From contig CALABV010000132.1 of the NCBI GenBank assembly GCA_937886325.1, positions 1-18,016 on the forward strand: a stretch of 18,016 nucleotides of DNA. The letters are read 5' to 3'. A program made the position numbers and the translations under genes. Source of the DNA: an uncultured Geobacter sp. GTDB lineage: Bacteria; Desulfobacterota; Desulfuromonadia; Geobacterales; Geobacteraceae. Positions 1 through 7,750 of this stretch are shown in pieces. The notes under the pieces were generated by a model. That model had not been told where the DNA came from. It made no database searches and saw only the letters and a program-made list of their open reading frames with translations. Positions within the stretch are counted from its first letter, which is position 1; the number at the start of each line of letters is the position of its first letter.

Positions 1-1
1 C

Positions 2-520
2 GGCGCCATCGTCGGCCTGTCCATGGTGCGGGAGCTGGGTCCGGTCATGACCAGTTTTCTCGTGGCGGGCCGGGTCGGTTCCGCAATGGCGGCCGAGATT
101 GGTGTGATGAAGGTCTATGAGGAAATCGACGCGCTCAAGACCCTTGATATTCATCCGGTGCGCTACCTGGCGATGCCCCGACTTATCGCCTGCCTCATCT
201 GCGTTCCCGCCCTGACCCTGTACGCGAACTGCGTAGGCATGGTGGGTGGAGCCCTGATCAGCCACCTCCACCCGAAGATATTCATCTCCTACGCAACGTA
301 CTACGACAGTCTCAAGGCCGCGCTCAAGTTCAGGGAGATCGGTTCCGGGCTGATTAAATCCTTTGCCTTCGGCGGCATCATCTCTCTGGTTGCCTGTTAT
401 GTGGGGTTCATGACGTCCGGCGGCGCGCGCGGGATCGGCCGTTCCACCACGCGTGCCGTGGTCCTTTCATTTATCCTGATCCTGATAGCGGACTACGTCC
501 TTACTCGTCTGCTGTTGTAG
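2..520 (+). CDS. mlaE: MlaE-type ABC transporter permease, 5' truncated by window edge
   Basis: This is the inner-membrane permease of a phospholipid (Mla/MCE) ABC transporter, which works with an MlaF ATPase and an MCE protein to move lipids between inner and outer membrane. The open frame runs in from the left edge, so the N-terminal third of the usual ~250-260 residues is missing. The Met at position 23 is internal, not a start. The family signature is present: a stretch reading AAEIGVMKVYEEIDALKTL matches the conserved AAE-G-M-V-EQIDAL loop, with Glu for the common Gln. Hydrophobic segments follow (LIACLICVPALTLYANCVG, FAFGGIISLVACYVGF, VVLSFILILIADYVLTRLL). The mlaD-like gene follows after 122 bases on the same strand with no ATPase gene in between, so the ATPase is probably upstream of the window. 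The family call is firm; the symbol is by homology only. Confidence 0.9.
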   Translation, partial: GAIVGLSMVRELGPVMTSFLVAGRVGSAMAAEIGVMKVYEEIDALKTLDIHPVRYLAMPRLIACLICVPALTLYANCVGMVGGALISHLHPKIFISYATYYDSLKAALKFREIGSGLIKSFAFGGIISLVACYVGFMTSGGARGIGRSTTRAVVLSFILILIADYVLTRLLL

Positions 521-642
521 CGAGTAGCTCCGGACGTCCCGAAAATTTCATTATACGGTATCTCGAAACTATTCAATTCCGTCGCCGGGCGGATCCCTGA
601 ACCGACCACCCTGTGACACGGCTGAGATAGGAGGCAGACATC

Positions 643-1692
643 ATGGCGCTCACAATTGAAAAAAAAGTAGGTCTCTTTTTCGTGCTCGGTCTCATCATTT
701 TCGGCGTCATGCTGGAGTTGGGGGGGCAATGGAACCCCTTTGAGAAATCCGTTCCCTACCGCACCTTTCTTACCAGCGTGACCGGCCTCAAGGTTGGGGA
801 TTCGGTGCGTCTTGCAGGTGTCGACGTTGGGAAAATCACCGGGATCAAGGTGCTCGACGGCAAGGTGCGCATCGATTTCGAGGTCGACAAGGGTACCCGG
901 CTCAGGGCCGACAGCGTGGCGAGCCTGCGCATGACCAACCTCCTGGGGGGTCAGTTCCTCGGCATTTCTTTCGGATCCTCCACGGCGCCGGTCCTCCCTG
1001 CCGGAGCTACGGTGCAGGGAAAGGATGCCGCCAATGTGGACACCGTCATGAGCAACCTGGGGGATCTTGCCTCCGATGCCAAGAGCCTGGTCACTGACCT
1101 GAACCGCAATCAGCAGGAGTTGATGGGCAAGATTTCCGCCATGCTGGACGAGAATCGCGGCACTCTGAAGAGTTCCCTGACCAACCTGAACAGCATCACC
1201 AGCAAGTTCGACCGGGGCGACGGCTCTCTGGCCCTCCTTCTGAACGACAAGTCGCTGTACCGAAACACCAATGAAGTGACCGCGAACCTGAAAAACATCA
1301 CCGCCAGGATTGAGAAGGGAGAGGGAACCATCGGCAAGCTGGTCACGGATGATTCCTTCTACCACGAGGCAAAGGGCGCCCTGGCGAGCATGAACGAAGG
1401 CATGAAGGACGTGAAGGAAATCGCGGGCAAGATCAATCGGGGTGAAGGGACCATGGGTAAACTGGTCAACGACAAGACCCTTTACACAGAGTTGAGCGGA
1501 GCCTCGAAGAATATCAAGGAGATAACCGACAAGATCAACAGCGGACAGGGGACCATGGGCAAACTGGTGAACGAGGACAAGCTGTACCGGGACGTAACCG
1601 CGACGATGAAGAAGACCGAACAGGCGGTGGAGGGCCTCGGCGACAGCGGCGCAATCTCCGTGCTGGGGAGTGTCATCGGTACTCTGTTCTGA
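643..1692 (+). CDS. mlaD: MlaD-family (MCE domain) lipid transport protein with four C-terminal repeats
   Basis: This is a membrane-anchored periplasmic MCE protein, the substrate-binding part of an Mla-type phospholipid transporter. It has 349 residues. One N-terminal membrane segment (about residues 9-26) is followed by an MCE domain at about 38-112, with the typical GLKVGDSVRLAGVDVGKI core. The rest is predicted helical and carries four copies of a short motif at about 187-207, 222-242, 263-283 and 297-317, each with G-x-G-[ST]-x-[GA]-x-L-[VL] followed by an acidic residue and an L/F-Y. E. coli MlaD lacks this tail; longer MCE proteins use such helices to build a tunnel or needle. AGGAGG at 629-634 lies 8 bases before the ATG and fixes the start. 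It is probably co-transcribed with mlaE and is followed by an intrinsic terminator. Confidence 0.9.
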   Translation: MALTIEKKVGLFFVLGLIIFGVMLELGGQWNPFEKSVPYRTFLTSVTGLKVGDSVRLAGVDVGKITGIKVLDGKVRIDFEVDKGTRLRADSVASLRMTNLLGGQFLGISFGSSTAPVLPAGATVQGKDAANVDTVMSNLGDLASDAKSLVTDLNRNQQELMGKISAMLDENRGTLKSSLTNLNSITSKFDRGDGSLALLLNDKSLYRNTNEVTANLKNITARIEKGEGTIGKLVTDDSFYHEAKGALASMNEGMKDVKEIAGKINRGEGTMGKLVNDKTLYTELSGASKNIKEITDKINSGQGTMGKLVNEDKLYRDVTATMKKTEQAVEGLGDSGAISVLGSVIGTLF

Positions 1693-1757
1693 CCGCTATC
1701 ACATTCTTGTTTGCGTGTTTTGCTGCAAGGCGCCATGTGTGACGCCGGATATTGTAT

Positions 1758-1782
1758 GGCGCGGCCTCGGCCGCGCCTTTTT
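1758..1782 (+). terminator. Intrinsic terminator after the mla genes
   Basis: Nine perfectly complementary G/C-rich pairs (GGCGCGGCC at 1758-1766, GGCCGCGCC at 1769-1777) are followed directly by five T residues. Since only two bases lie between the arms, the innermost pairs must open to form a loop. It ends transcription from mlaD. The next gene's ribosome binding site starts only 7 bases further on, so it may also limit read-through into that gene. Confidence 0.85.
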
Positions 1783-1800
1783 CGCATCAGGAGGGGAATC

Positions 1801-2670
1801 ATGGAAGATGTTGTAAGGATAGCTGTCGGAACGGTTACAATGCGACCCTATGTCTTTGCCTTCCTGGCGGTCTATCTGGTCGCCGCCGTCACCCACCTCG
1901 GCTGGAAGAAGACTTTCTGTTTCACCGTAATCGGCTACCTGATAGCTTTTGCCTCGGAGTTCAGCTCCATCAATACCGGCATTCCCTACGGGTGGTACTA
2001 CTATATCGACACCACAAAGACGCAGGAACTCTGGATCGCGGGTGTCCCGTTCTTTGACTCACTTTCGTACGTATTCCTTACCTATTGCAGCTATACCGCC
2101 GCGCTCCTGACGGTCTCTCCCGTCAAGGCGTACCGCTGGAACCTGGTCACCCTGGAGACACGCTCCATCCGGCGGTCCTTTTCCGTGCTGCTCCTGGCCT
2201 CCCTCTACCAAGCCTTTCTCGATATCGTGATCGATCCGGTCGCCCTCCAGGGGCGCCGCTGGTTCCTGGGCCAGATCTATGGCTACCGGGAGGCGGGCAT
2301 CCATTTCGGCGTTCCCCTCTCCAACTACATCGGCTGGTTTGTGGTCAGCCTGCTTCTGGTCTTCGCCCTCCAGCGTATCGATGCCGCCATCGGGAAAAAG
2401 GTGGAGCGTCCATCCGGAATCGCCAACCTTCCATTCCGTTCCCTCCTCGGCCCGGTTCTCTACCTGTCTGTGCTGGTATTCAACCTTACCGTAACGATCC
2501 TCATCGGCGAGAACCTGATGGCACTGACCGGCATCCTCATGTTCACCCTGCCGGTCGTCATCGTCACCGTGCTCATCATTCGCCGGGCAAACCGTTACAG
2601 CAGGGAGGAGCTTGCGGATCATCTGCGGGATTATCCGTACTCTCCTGTTGCGGGAAAAAAGGGAGGGTGA
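1801..2670 (+). CDS. Carotenoid biosynthesis protein (CruF-like, DUF422 family)
   Basis: This is a polytopic membrane protein of 289 residues in the carotenoid biosynthesis family that includes CruF (carotenoid 1',2'-hydratase) and C50-carotenoid enzymes. Family marks are visible at about residues 50-95: an ASEFSSINTGIPYGWYYY stretch followed by W-I-x-G-V-P-F-F-D-S-L-S-Y, and a later membrane-embedded LDIVIDPVA segment with acidic residues. At least six hydrophobic helices can be seen. The ATG at 1801 is preferred because AGGAGG lies at 1789-1794; an in-frame TTG at 1711 would place the start ahead of the terminator and is unlikely. The exact reaction cannot be told from sequence, and no other carotenoid gene (crtB, crtI) is in the window. 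The gene converges on the trypsin/TPR gene on the other strand. Confidence 0.8.
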   Translation: MEDVVRIAVGTVTMRPYVFAFLAVYLVAAVTHLGWKKTFCFTVIGYLIAFASEFSSINTGIPYGWYYYIDTTKTQELWIAGVPFFDSLSYVFLTYCSYTAALLTVSPVKAYRWNLVTLETRSIRRSFSVLLLASLYQAFLDIVIDPVALQGRRWFLGQIYGYREAGIHFGVPLSNYIGWFVVSLLLVFALQRIDAAIGKKVERPSGIANLPFRSLLGPVLYLSVLVFNLTVTILIGENLMALTGILMFTLPVVIVTVLIIRRANRYSREELADHLRDYPYSPVAGKKGG

Positions 2671-2728
2671 ACCGTTTACCCGGCTTCCGGGGCTTCGATT
2701 CGACGAAACCTGAACCGTTAGAGCGGAA

Positions 2729-3856
2729 TCATTGGCGGGAAGTAATCATTCTCAAGAGTATATCGGCGTTAAAAGGATCGAAGCGCCGCAATTCCCGCGC
2801 AGCTTCCATGGCTGCCGTCGGGTTGCCTGTCATGGTGTATGTGACCCCCAGGCTGACCCAGGCGTCAGTGAAATCCGGTTCGATGCCGAGCGCCTGGCGG
2901 TAGGATTCGATTGCCTCATCGTGGAGCTTGAGACCACTGTACGTTATGCCCAGGTTGTACCAGGCAGCGGCATTTTGCGGAGCCATGTCCAGTGACCGGC
3001 GAAAGGCGTCGACGGCCTCATTGTGGCGTTTTCGATTGCGTGAGGCTATGCCGAGGAAATACAGGGCATCAGCGCTTGACAGCATATTTTTTGACCATTC
3101 CAGCCCCCACCCGTGGAGTTCCTCCCAGTCCCCGGAGTTTTCCAGGACAACCGCATGCTTCAGCCATTCAACCTCGCCCCTCCTGCCTTTGGCCGGATTG
3201 CCGCCCCCTCTGACCTCACCTATCCATTCCACGGGCATGGCAAGATTCAGGGTCTGTTCTCCGTCCTTGTACAGGGTGGTCAGGCCGACCAACCTGCCCT
3301 CCGTGTCGAACAACCCGCCTCCGCTCATATCCGGTGAGATGATTGCTGTTATCTGGATCAAGGAAGGAGGCCCACCCCGGAGTTTTACGACTGCGCCCTC
3401 CGAAAGAGATGGCTCTGAACCAAAGGGCACTCCAACGGCAAAGACCTGGTTCCATGTTTTGAGGCCCTTTGAATTTCCCGTATTAGCGGGTATTCCAGGG
3501 ACCCCCCTGGCAGTGAGGAGGCAGATATCCGTATCGCCGTCTTCACCATACAGTACGGCGGGCACAAGGCGTTTGCCTCTGCCTGCCTGGTAGGAAGCCC
3601 CCCCTTCCACGATACGGCAACTGGTTGCGACAGTATCCGGAGATATGAGGACGCCGCTCCCCTGATTCTGCAGGGTACCTCTGGAATCCAGGGATTGTAT
3701 GGTAACAACGGAGTCCTTGACCTTGTCGAAGACCTGGGTGGACGAAAGAGCCAGAACCGGCATGGGCGCCAGTAAAAGACAACTCAGGATTCCACACGCC
3801 ATCAGTTTCGTCGATACGTGTTTCGTCGTTGTTTTGATTTTTGATGCCTTTGTCAT
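2729..3856 (-). CDS. Secreted trypsin-like fold protein with TPR repeats, catalytic His replaced
   Basis: A 375-residue exported protein with an N-terminal hydrophobic signal (about residues 17-37, ending PVLALSS). A trypsin/DegP-like domain follows at about 41-215, and three TPR repeats at about 261-375 (patterns such as AAAWYNLGITYSGLKLHDEA). The Ser motif is present (SPDMSGGGLFD, Ser178), as is the Asp motif (GDTDICLL, Asp110). Where relatives read A-T-N-C-H-V-V-E-G, this protein reads A-T-S-C-R-I-V-E-G, so the catalytic His is Arg81. It is therefore probably inactive as a protease and may serve as a binding or scaffold protein in the periplasm, though an unusual mechanism cannot be excluded. 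A GGAGG 7 bases before the ATG supports the start. It is a single gene downstream of the radical SAM gene, with its own candidate promoter. Confidence 0.85.
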   Translation of the reverse strand: MTKASKIKTTTKHVSTKLMACGILSCLLLAPMPVLALSSTQVFDKVKDSVVTIQSLDSRGTLQNQGSGVLISPDTVATSCRIVEGGASYQAGRGKRLVPAVLYGEDGDTDICLLTARGVPGIPANTGNSKGLKTWNQVFAVGVPFGSEPSLSEGAVVKLRGGPPSLIQITAIISPDMSGGGLFDTEGRLVGLTTLYKDGEQTLNLAMPVEWIGEVRGGGNPAKGRRGEVEWLKHAVVLENSGDWEELHGWGLEWSKNMLSSADALYFLGIASRNRKRHNEAVDAFRRSLDMAPQNAAAWYNLGITYSGLKLHDEAIESYRQALGIEPDFTDAWVSLGVTYTMTGNPTAAMEAARELRRFDPFNADILLRMITSRQ

Positions 3857-3921
3857 GTATCCTCCGGTGAGTGTGATGTCTCGAAGCCTGTGGGAGCGGT
3901 TTCGAACGTCCCCGGCGAATG

Positions 3922-3950
3922 ATAGTATTCCATATTGTTACCGTGATCAA
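3922..3950 (-). promoter_or_regulatory. Candidate sigma70 promoter for the trypsin/TPR gene
   Basis: Read on the minus strand, TTGATC (-35) and TACTAT (-10) are separated by 17 bases, each matching 4 of 6 consensus positions. The -10 lies about 65 bases before the start codon. A small inverted repeat, ATGCTT-TTC-AAGCAT, lies just upstream at 3961-3975. This is a pattern match only. Confidence 0.4.
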
Positions 3951-3991
3951 CCCATCGTTGATGCTTTTCAAGCATAGCCGTCCTTTTCATG

Positions 3992-5503
3992 TCATGCGTC
4001 CTTACCATCAAACATTCCGCTCCCACTGATCTGTTCAACGACCTTCCTGAAATGAAACCCGTAAATGGCATAGGTTATGGCCAGCGGAAAAAGCCTTGGT
4101 TTTCTCATGAGAGACCAGAAGAAGAGCTTCCAGAAGTAGAGCCTCTCCTTGCCGACAACACCCAGGAGCATAATCGATTTCATGAGCGCTCCCATATACC
4201 CCTGCTGGAGGTGAAATTTTCCCGAAAACGGCGGTCGATACTCCCTGAGGAGCCTGATCACCCGCTGATAGTAGTTTTTCGGTGAGTAGATGGTCTCCAG
4301 AATGCTTCGGTAACCGCCGATGAGTATCGCGGGCTCCATCCGGGGGATGAAGTTGAGGGCGATTTCCGTATTGTTGCCGGTTGTCTCTCCCAACAGTCTT
4401 CCTTCTCCGTGCAGACGCCGATAAAGCCTGGTGCCGCGCAAGGCGGTCAACATCCCGACCATGGCGGTGACGATGCCGCTCTCCTGAATAAAGCGGATCT
4501 GCCTGTCGAAAATTGTAGGAGGGTCACTGTCGAACCCCACGATAAACCCGCCGTGCACCTGTAGTCCGGCCTGCTGGATGTGTTTTACCGAAGACAGCAT
4601 GTCGCGGTTCCTGTTCTGAACCTTGCCGCTCTCGGCGAGGCCGCCATCGTGCGGGGTCTCAATACCGATAAAGACCTCCTCGAACCCGGCCCTGACCATG
4701 AGCTGCATGAGATGGTCGTCGTCGGCAAGGTCGATGGACGTCTCTGTGTAGAAGTAGAAGGGGCGCCCTCGTTCTTCCATCCAGTCGATCATGGCTGGAA
4801 GGATTTGCTGTTTCAGCTTCGCCCGATCGCCGATGAAGTTGTCGTCGACGAAGAAGATTGCCCCGCGCCACCCGCGGACATAGAGGCTCTCCAATTCCGC
4901 TATCAGCTGCGCAAGCTTCTTGGAGCGCGGCGTTCGCCCGAAGAGCGCGGTGATATCACAGAACTCGCAGTCGAAGGGGCACCCCCGCGAGTACTGGATA
5001 TTCATGGAGGCATAGTATCGAACATCGGCCAGCTCCCAGAGCGGAATGGGGGTCTCCCTCAGTTCCGCACGCCGTTTGTCGGTGTAGAGATGTCGGGGTT
5101 CCCCTCTCAACAGGTCATCCAGGAACGGGGGAAGGGTGAGTTCAGCCTCGCCAAGCACCAGGTGGTCCACGTCGGGGAAATCATCGTTGCAAGCGGTAAA
5201 GAGAGGACCACCGGCAACGGTCTTCACCCCCCGTTGACGGCAGCGGGCGATTACCTCCTCCGCCGATTTCCGCTGGATGGACATGGCGCTGATGAAGACA
5301 TAATCCGCCCAACCCAGGTCCTCATCGGTGAGTGGGCGAACGTTCATATCCACAAGCCTTTTTTCCCATTCGCCGGGGAGCATGGCAGCCACCGTCAGCA
5401 GCCCCAGCGGGGGGAAACTTGCCTTCCTGCCGATGAATTGCAGGGCGTACCGGAAGCTCCAAAAGGTGTCCGGATAGTGGGGATACACAAGGAGGATCTT
5501 CAT
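3992..5503 (-). CDS. B12-binding radical SAM protein, DUF4070 / HpnP-like
   Basis: A 503-residue cobalamin-binding radical SAM enzyme. An N-terminal Rossmann-like B12 domain (about residues 1-140; MKILLVYPHYPDTFW start, FPPLGLLTVAAML) is followed by a radical SAM core with the iron-sulfur motif C-x3-C-x2-C (YSRGCPFDCEFC, Cys175, 179 and 182) and a C-terminal DUF4070-type region (about 350-503). The family includes HpnP, the hopanoid C-2 methylase, and uncharacterised paralogues. The resemblance to HpnP is by pattern and I cannot rank it against paralogues. The start at 5503 has GGGAG 8 bases upstream; a TTG start 16 codons earlier has no such site. The reaction is probably methylation of an unactivated carbon, or another SAM/B12 radical step. 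Other hopanoid-type genes lie within 7 kb. Confidence 0.82.
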   Translation of the reverse strand: MKILLVYPHYPDTFWSFRYALQFIGRKASFPPLGLLTVAAMLPGEWEKRLVDMNVRPLTDEDLGWADYVFISAMSIQRKSAEEVIARCRQRGVKTVAGGPLFTACNDDFPDVDHLVLGEAELTLPPFLDDLLRGEPRHLYTDKRRAELRETPIPLWELADVRYYASMNIQYSRGCPFDCEFCDITALFGRTPRSKKLAQLIAELESLYVRGWRGAIFFVDDNFIGDRAKLKQQILPAMIDWMEERGRPFYFYTETSIDLADDDHLMQLMVRAGFEEVFIGIETPHDGGLAESGKVQNRNRDMLSSVKHIQQAGLQVHGGFIVGFDSDPPTIFDRQIRFIQESGIVTAMVGMLTALRGTRLYRRLHGEGRLLGETTGNNTEIALNFIPRMEPAILIGGYRSILETIYSPKNYYQRVIRLLREYRPPFSGKFHLQQGYMGALMKSIMLLGVVGKERLYFWKLFFWSLMRKPRLFPLAITYAIYGFHFRKVVEQISGSGMFDGKDA

Positions 5504-5898
5504 GTTGAATTCTCCCGGGACGTGTCTTGTGCAGAGATGCTCTTCGTTCAATTGTATAGCTACTTCTTCGAAATACAGTGAGTGTCAATGTAAATTTTCG
5601 GTAAAAGGTGGACGACAGTGGCCGGTTTTGATAGCGACGGACTTTCGCGGACGTTACGTGGCCGCACACACACCGGGGAAGCGGCGGCCATGGTAGAAAA
5701 CTCCGATTACCGTACTCAGTCTGCTGACCGTTTCGCATTCTTTCGCGGCTTGGGAGTCGCCCGGACCTTTTCAACCAAGACGCTTTCGGGAATCGGAACG
5801 AAAGAAGCCGGATCGGCCGGTTCGAGAATAGCGTAAAGGGAGGAGGCGATCTTCCTTATGACTCAGGTTTTCGGAAGGACAGCAGATTGTTAATCTGC
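5504..5898. other. Non-coding stretch upstream of the radical SAM gene
   Basis: These 395 bases hold no gene I can support; the short open frames have no recognisable content. On the minus strand a TTGACA box (5583-5588) and a TATACA box (5553-5558) sit 24 bases apart, too far for a normal sigma70 promoter. At 5881-5899 there is a perfect 8-bp inverted repeat (AGCAGATT-GTT-AATCTGCT) overlapping the end of the HAD gene. It lacks a T tract on either strand, so it is at best a weak terminator. Confidence 0.5.
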
Positions 5899-6543
5899 TC
5901 AGGCGCCGGCCCAGTATTTCAGCGCTTCCGGCACCTGAACCGCGCTCGGCACGGTGGCATCGACGAAGTGCGGCTGGTCGCCGTCGCCCACCAGGATGGT
6001 GCCCATGCCGAGCTCCTTGGCGGTTTTCAGGTTTTCAGGGGAGTCTTCGACCATGATGCAGCGGTGAGCCGGCGCGTTGATGCGGGAAAGCACGGCGCGG
6101 TAGGGCTCCGGGTAGGGTTTCGGCAGGTAGCCGGCCACCCGGATATCGAAGATTTCCTCGAAGGTATCGTCGAGTCCCAGGGCGGTCAGCACCCGTTGGC
6201 TGTGGTCGCTGGAGCTGTTCGTGAAGATAACCCGGCGTAACGGCAGGGTTTCCAATGCCCGGCGCAACTCCGGATCGGGACGCAGCCGCCCGGCAACGTC
6301 CACATCATGGACGTAGGCAAGGTATTCCTCCGGGTCGATGCCGTGATGGCGCATCAACCCGCGCATGGTGACTCCGTAGCGCTGCCAGTAGCTGCGCCGC
6401 ACATTGTCGACATCCTCCCGGGAAATGCCGACCACCTCGACCATGTACCTGTTGATACGCTGGTCGATGAGGGTGAAGAGTTCCTGCTCCGGCGAGTAGA
6501 GGGTGTTGTCAAGGTCGAAGAGTATGAAATCCATGGGTGTCAT
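5899..6543 (-). CDS. HAD-family phosphatase (pyrimidine 5'-nucleotidase type)
   Basis: A 214-residue soluble haloacid dehalogenase-fold hydrolase. Motif I is FDLDNTLY (Asp10, Asp12), motif II is IFTNSS, the motif III lysine lies in YLPKPYPEPY, and motif IV is MVEDSPENL, so all catalytic parts are present. The helical cap and the FDLDNTLY form match the SDT1/YjjG-like pyrimidine 5'-nucleotidase group, but HAD substrate calls from sequence are unreliable. The first ATG (6543) overlaps the stop of the phosphorylase gene in an ATGA arrangement, so translation is probably coupled. A second ATG three codons later is also possible. An AGGAG serves the pair, with 3-base or 12-base spacing respectively. 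Pairing with the phosphorylase suggests a role in nucleotide salvage, or in dephosphorylating a product of the phosphorylase. Confidence 0.82.
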   Translation of the reverse strand: MTPMDFILFDLDNTLYSPEQELFTLIDQRINRYMVEVVGISREDVDNVRRSYWQRYGVTMRGLMRHHGIDPEEYLAYVHDVDVAGRLRPDPELRRALETLPLRRVIFTNSSSDHSQRVLTALGLDDTFEEIFDIRVAGYLPKPYPEPYRAVLSRINAPAHRCIMVEDSPENLKTAKELGMGTILVGDGDQPHFVDATVPSAVQVPEALKYWAGA

Positions 6544-7298
6544 AGGCTCCTGATGAGCCTCTCCAGAACAATGGCCAGGTTGTTGCCGGCCGTTTTCGCG
6601 TTTCGTGCCAGCCGTATCATCTGGGGTAGAATGCGCGGATTGCGCAGTATGGCTACAATCACCCCGGGGATGCTGATGTTGAGATCCCGGTCGGTTATCT
6701 CCTCGATGGAGAAGAGGATTTCTTCGTCAGCGGCGTCGCTGACGGCACGCAGGGCGAGAAAGGGGATGGCTTCCCGTGAGGCAGCTTCAGCAACCGCACT
6801 GGTTTCCATGTCCAGCACCGGGTTCCTGATTTCCTCGGGGAGTAACCGGCGTACCTCTTTCTTTCGCAGAATCCCCCGGCTGGTTAGTATGCAACCGTCA
6901 AGGATCGTGAAATCACGGACAGTCAGGCTCTCCGCCATATTCCGGACGAGGTGGGTGTTGTCAACGACGGTAATGTCGTCAACGGAATTCCCAGACAGAG
7001 TCATGACCCGATTGCCCATCACTACGTCACCCGTTGCCAGGCCGTTTCTGACTCCGCCGCCGAGGCCGGCCGAGATGATGATGGCGGGACGCGCCGCGCC
7101 AATCAGGGCGGTGGTCGCCGCGCCGGCCCTTTCCATCCCCATTCCGGACTGGATGAGATCTATCTCTCTCCCGTCCCTGGTGAAGCGATAGAAGGGGAAT
7201 CGGCCGATCCTTTCTTTTCGGTATCGCCCGAGTTTCCGTGCAATCGGCCGAACCTCTTCGGGCATGGCGACAACAAGGCCGATGCTTTTTCCTTCCAT
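6540..7298 (-). CDS. Nucleoside phosphorylase superfamily protein, HpnG-like
   Basis: A 252-residue protein of the PNP/UDP phosphorylase and MTA/SAH nucleosidase fold. Visible marks are an N-terminal VVAMPEEVRPI (residues 9-19), a glycine-rich SAGLGGGVRNGLATGD (about 76-91), the substrate-binding VLDMETSAVAEAA (about 161-173), and a catalytic-loop-like RAVSDAADE (about 184-192). The C-terminal ILRNPRILPQMIRLARNA segment resembles the tail of HpnG, the hopanoid-associated phosphorylase that removes adenine from adenosylhopane. It could instead be a futalosine or MTA-type nucleosidase. I chose the ATG at 7298 because GAGGTG lies 7 bases upstream; the frame stays open back to 7403, but that start has a badly spaced site. 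It overlaps the HAD phosphatase gene by 4 bases. Confidence 0.75.
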   Translation of the reverse strand: MEGKSIGLVVAMPEEVRPIARKLGRYRKERIGRFPFYRFTRDGREIDLIQSGMGMERAGAATTALIGAARPAIIISAGLGGGVRNGLATGDVVMGNRVMTLSGNSVDDITVVDNTHLVRNMAESLTVRDFTILDGCILTSRGILRKKEVRRLLPEEIRNPVLDMETSAVAEAASREAIPFLALRAVSDAADEEILFSIEEITDRDLNISIPGVIVAILRNPRILPQMIRLARNAKTAGNNLAIVLERLIRSL

Positions 7299-7750
7299 CC
7301 GTATCACCTCTGACAGCCTGCTGAATGTGGTGTCAGGTACTCTAGCAAAGAAACCGGCCAACGGCAATTCGTTTGCGGACGTTCGGACGGTATCCCATTT
7401 CATCGGTCCTAATCCGTAACGCCTTCACGACTTTGCCTTCGAGGAACACCTCGGTTTCTTGCATTGGCACGGGTTGACCAGGCCCGACGAAGTGCACCCG
7501 ACGTACCCGGTGTGAACCGGCATCGGCGACGTTCAAACCCCGGCATTCTTCTCGCCTCGGCATTCAGACATCGCATTTTCAGGATCGCATGAATGCCCAT
7601 CCTGTTTGATGCATTTCCAGTTCATGCATGACAGTCGTCCCGAAAATGAGCCATACACTTGCCGTTCCGGGAAAACTGTACCGCATGCATTTCATGTCCG
7701 GTGAGACTGTATTTCTCGGTATGTTTCATCTATTGTGATTCCGTCTGGTT
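7299..7750. other. Intergenic stretch between divergent genes, no gene seen
   Basis: This sequence separates the minus-strand phosphorylase gene from the structured leader on the plus strand. Short minus-strand frames at 7342-7600 have no recognisable protein content. The part from 7600 to 7730 is less GC-rich, with several ATGCAT/TTCATG-like words, and should hold the promoter of the downstream leader. I could not find a convincing -35/-10 pair; the best -10-like words are TATGTT and TATTGT around 7719-7733. Confidence 0.4.

Noticed and set aside
493..1365. 290-aa minus-strand ORF
   Set aside because: It lies opposite the clear mlaD gene and has no family signature; it is a shadow frame.
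2679..2691. Terminator between the carotenoid gene and the trypsin/TPR gene
   Set aside because: CCCGG-CTT-CCGGG is only 5 bp and no T tract follows on either strand.
4580..5581. 333-aa plus-strand ORF
   Set aside because: It is antisense to the radical SAM gene and has no ribosome site or recognisable domain.
5553..5588. TTGACA/TATACA promoter for the radical SAM gene
   Set aside because: The spacing is 24 bases, beyond the range for sigma70; no better pair was found.
5876..5904. tRNA-Asn-like anticodon arm (GCAGA stem, TTGTTAA loop, TCTGC)
   Set aside because: The 5-bp stem and 7-base loop with GTT fit an Asn anticodon arm, but there is no D arm, T arm or acceptor stem around it, and the 3' part is inside the HAD gene. 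It is most likely just a palindrome.
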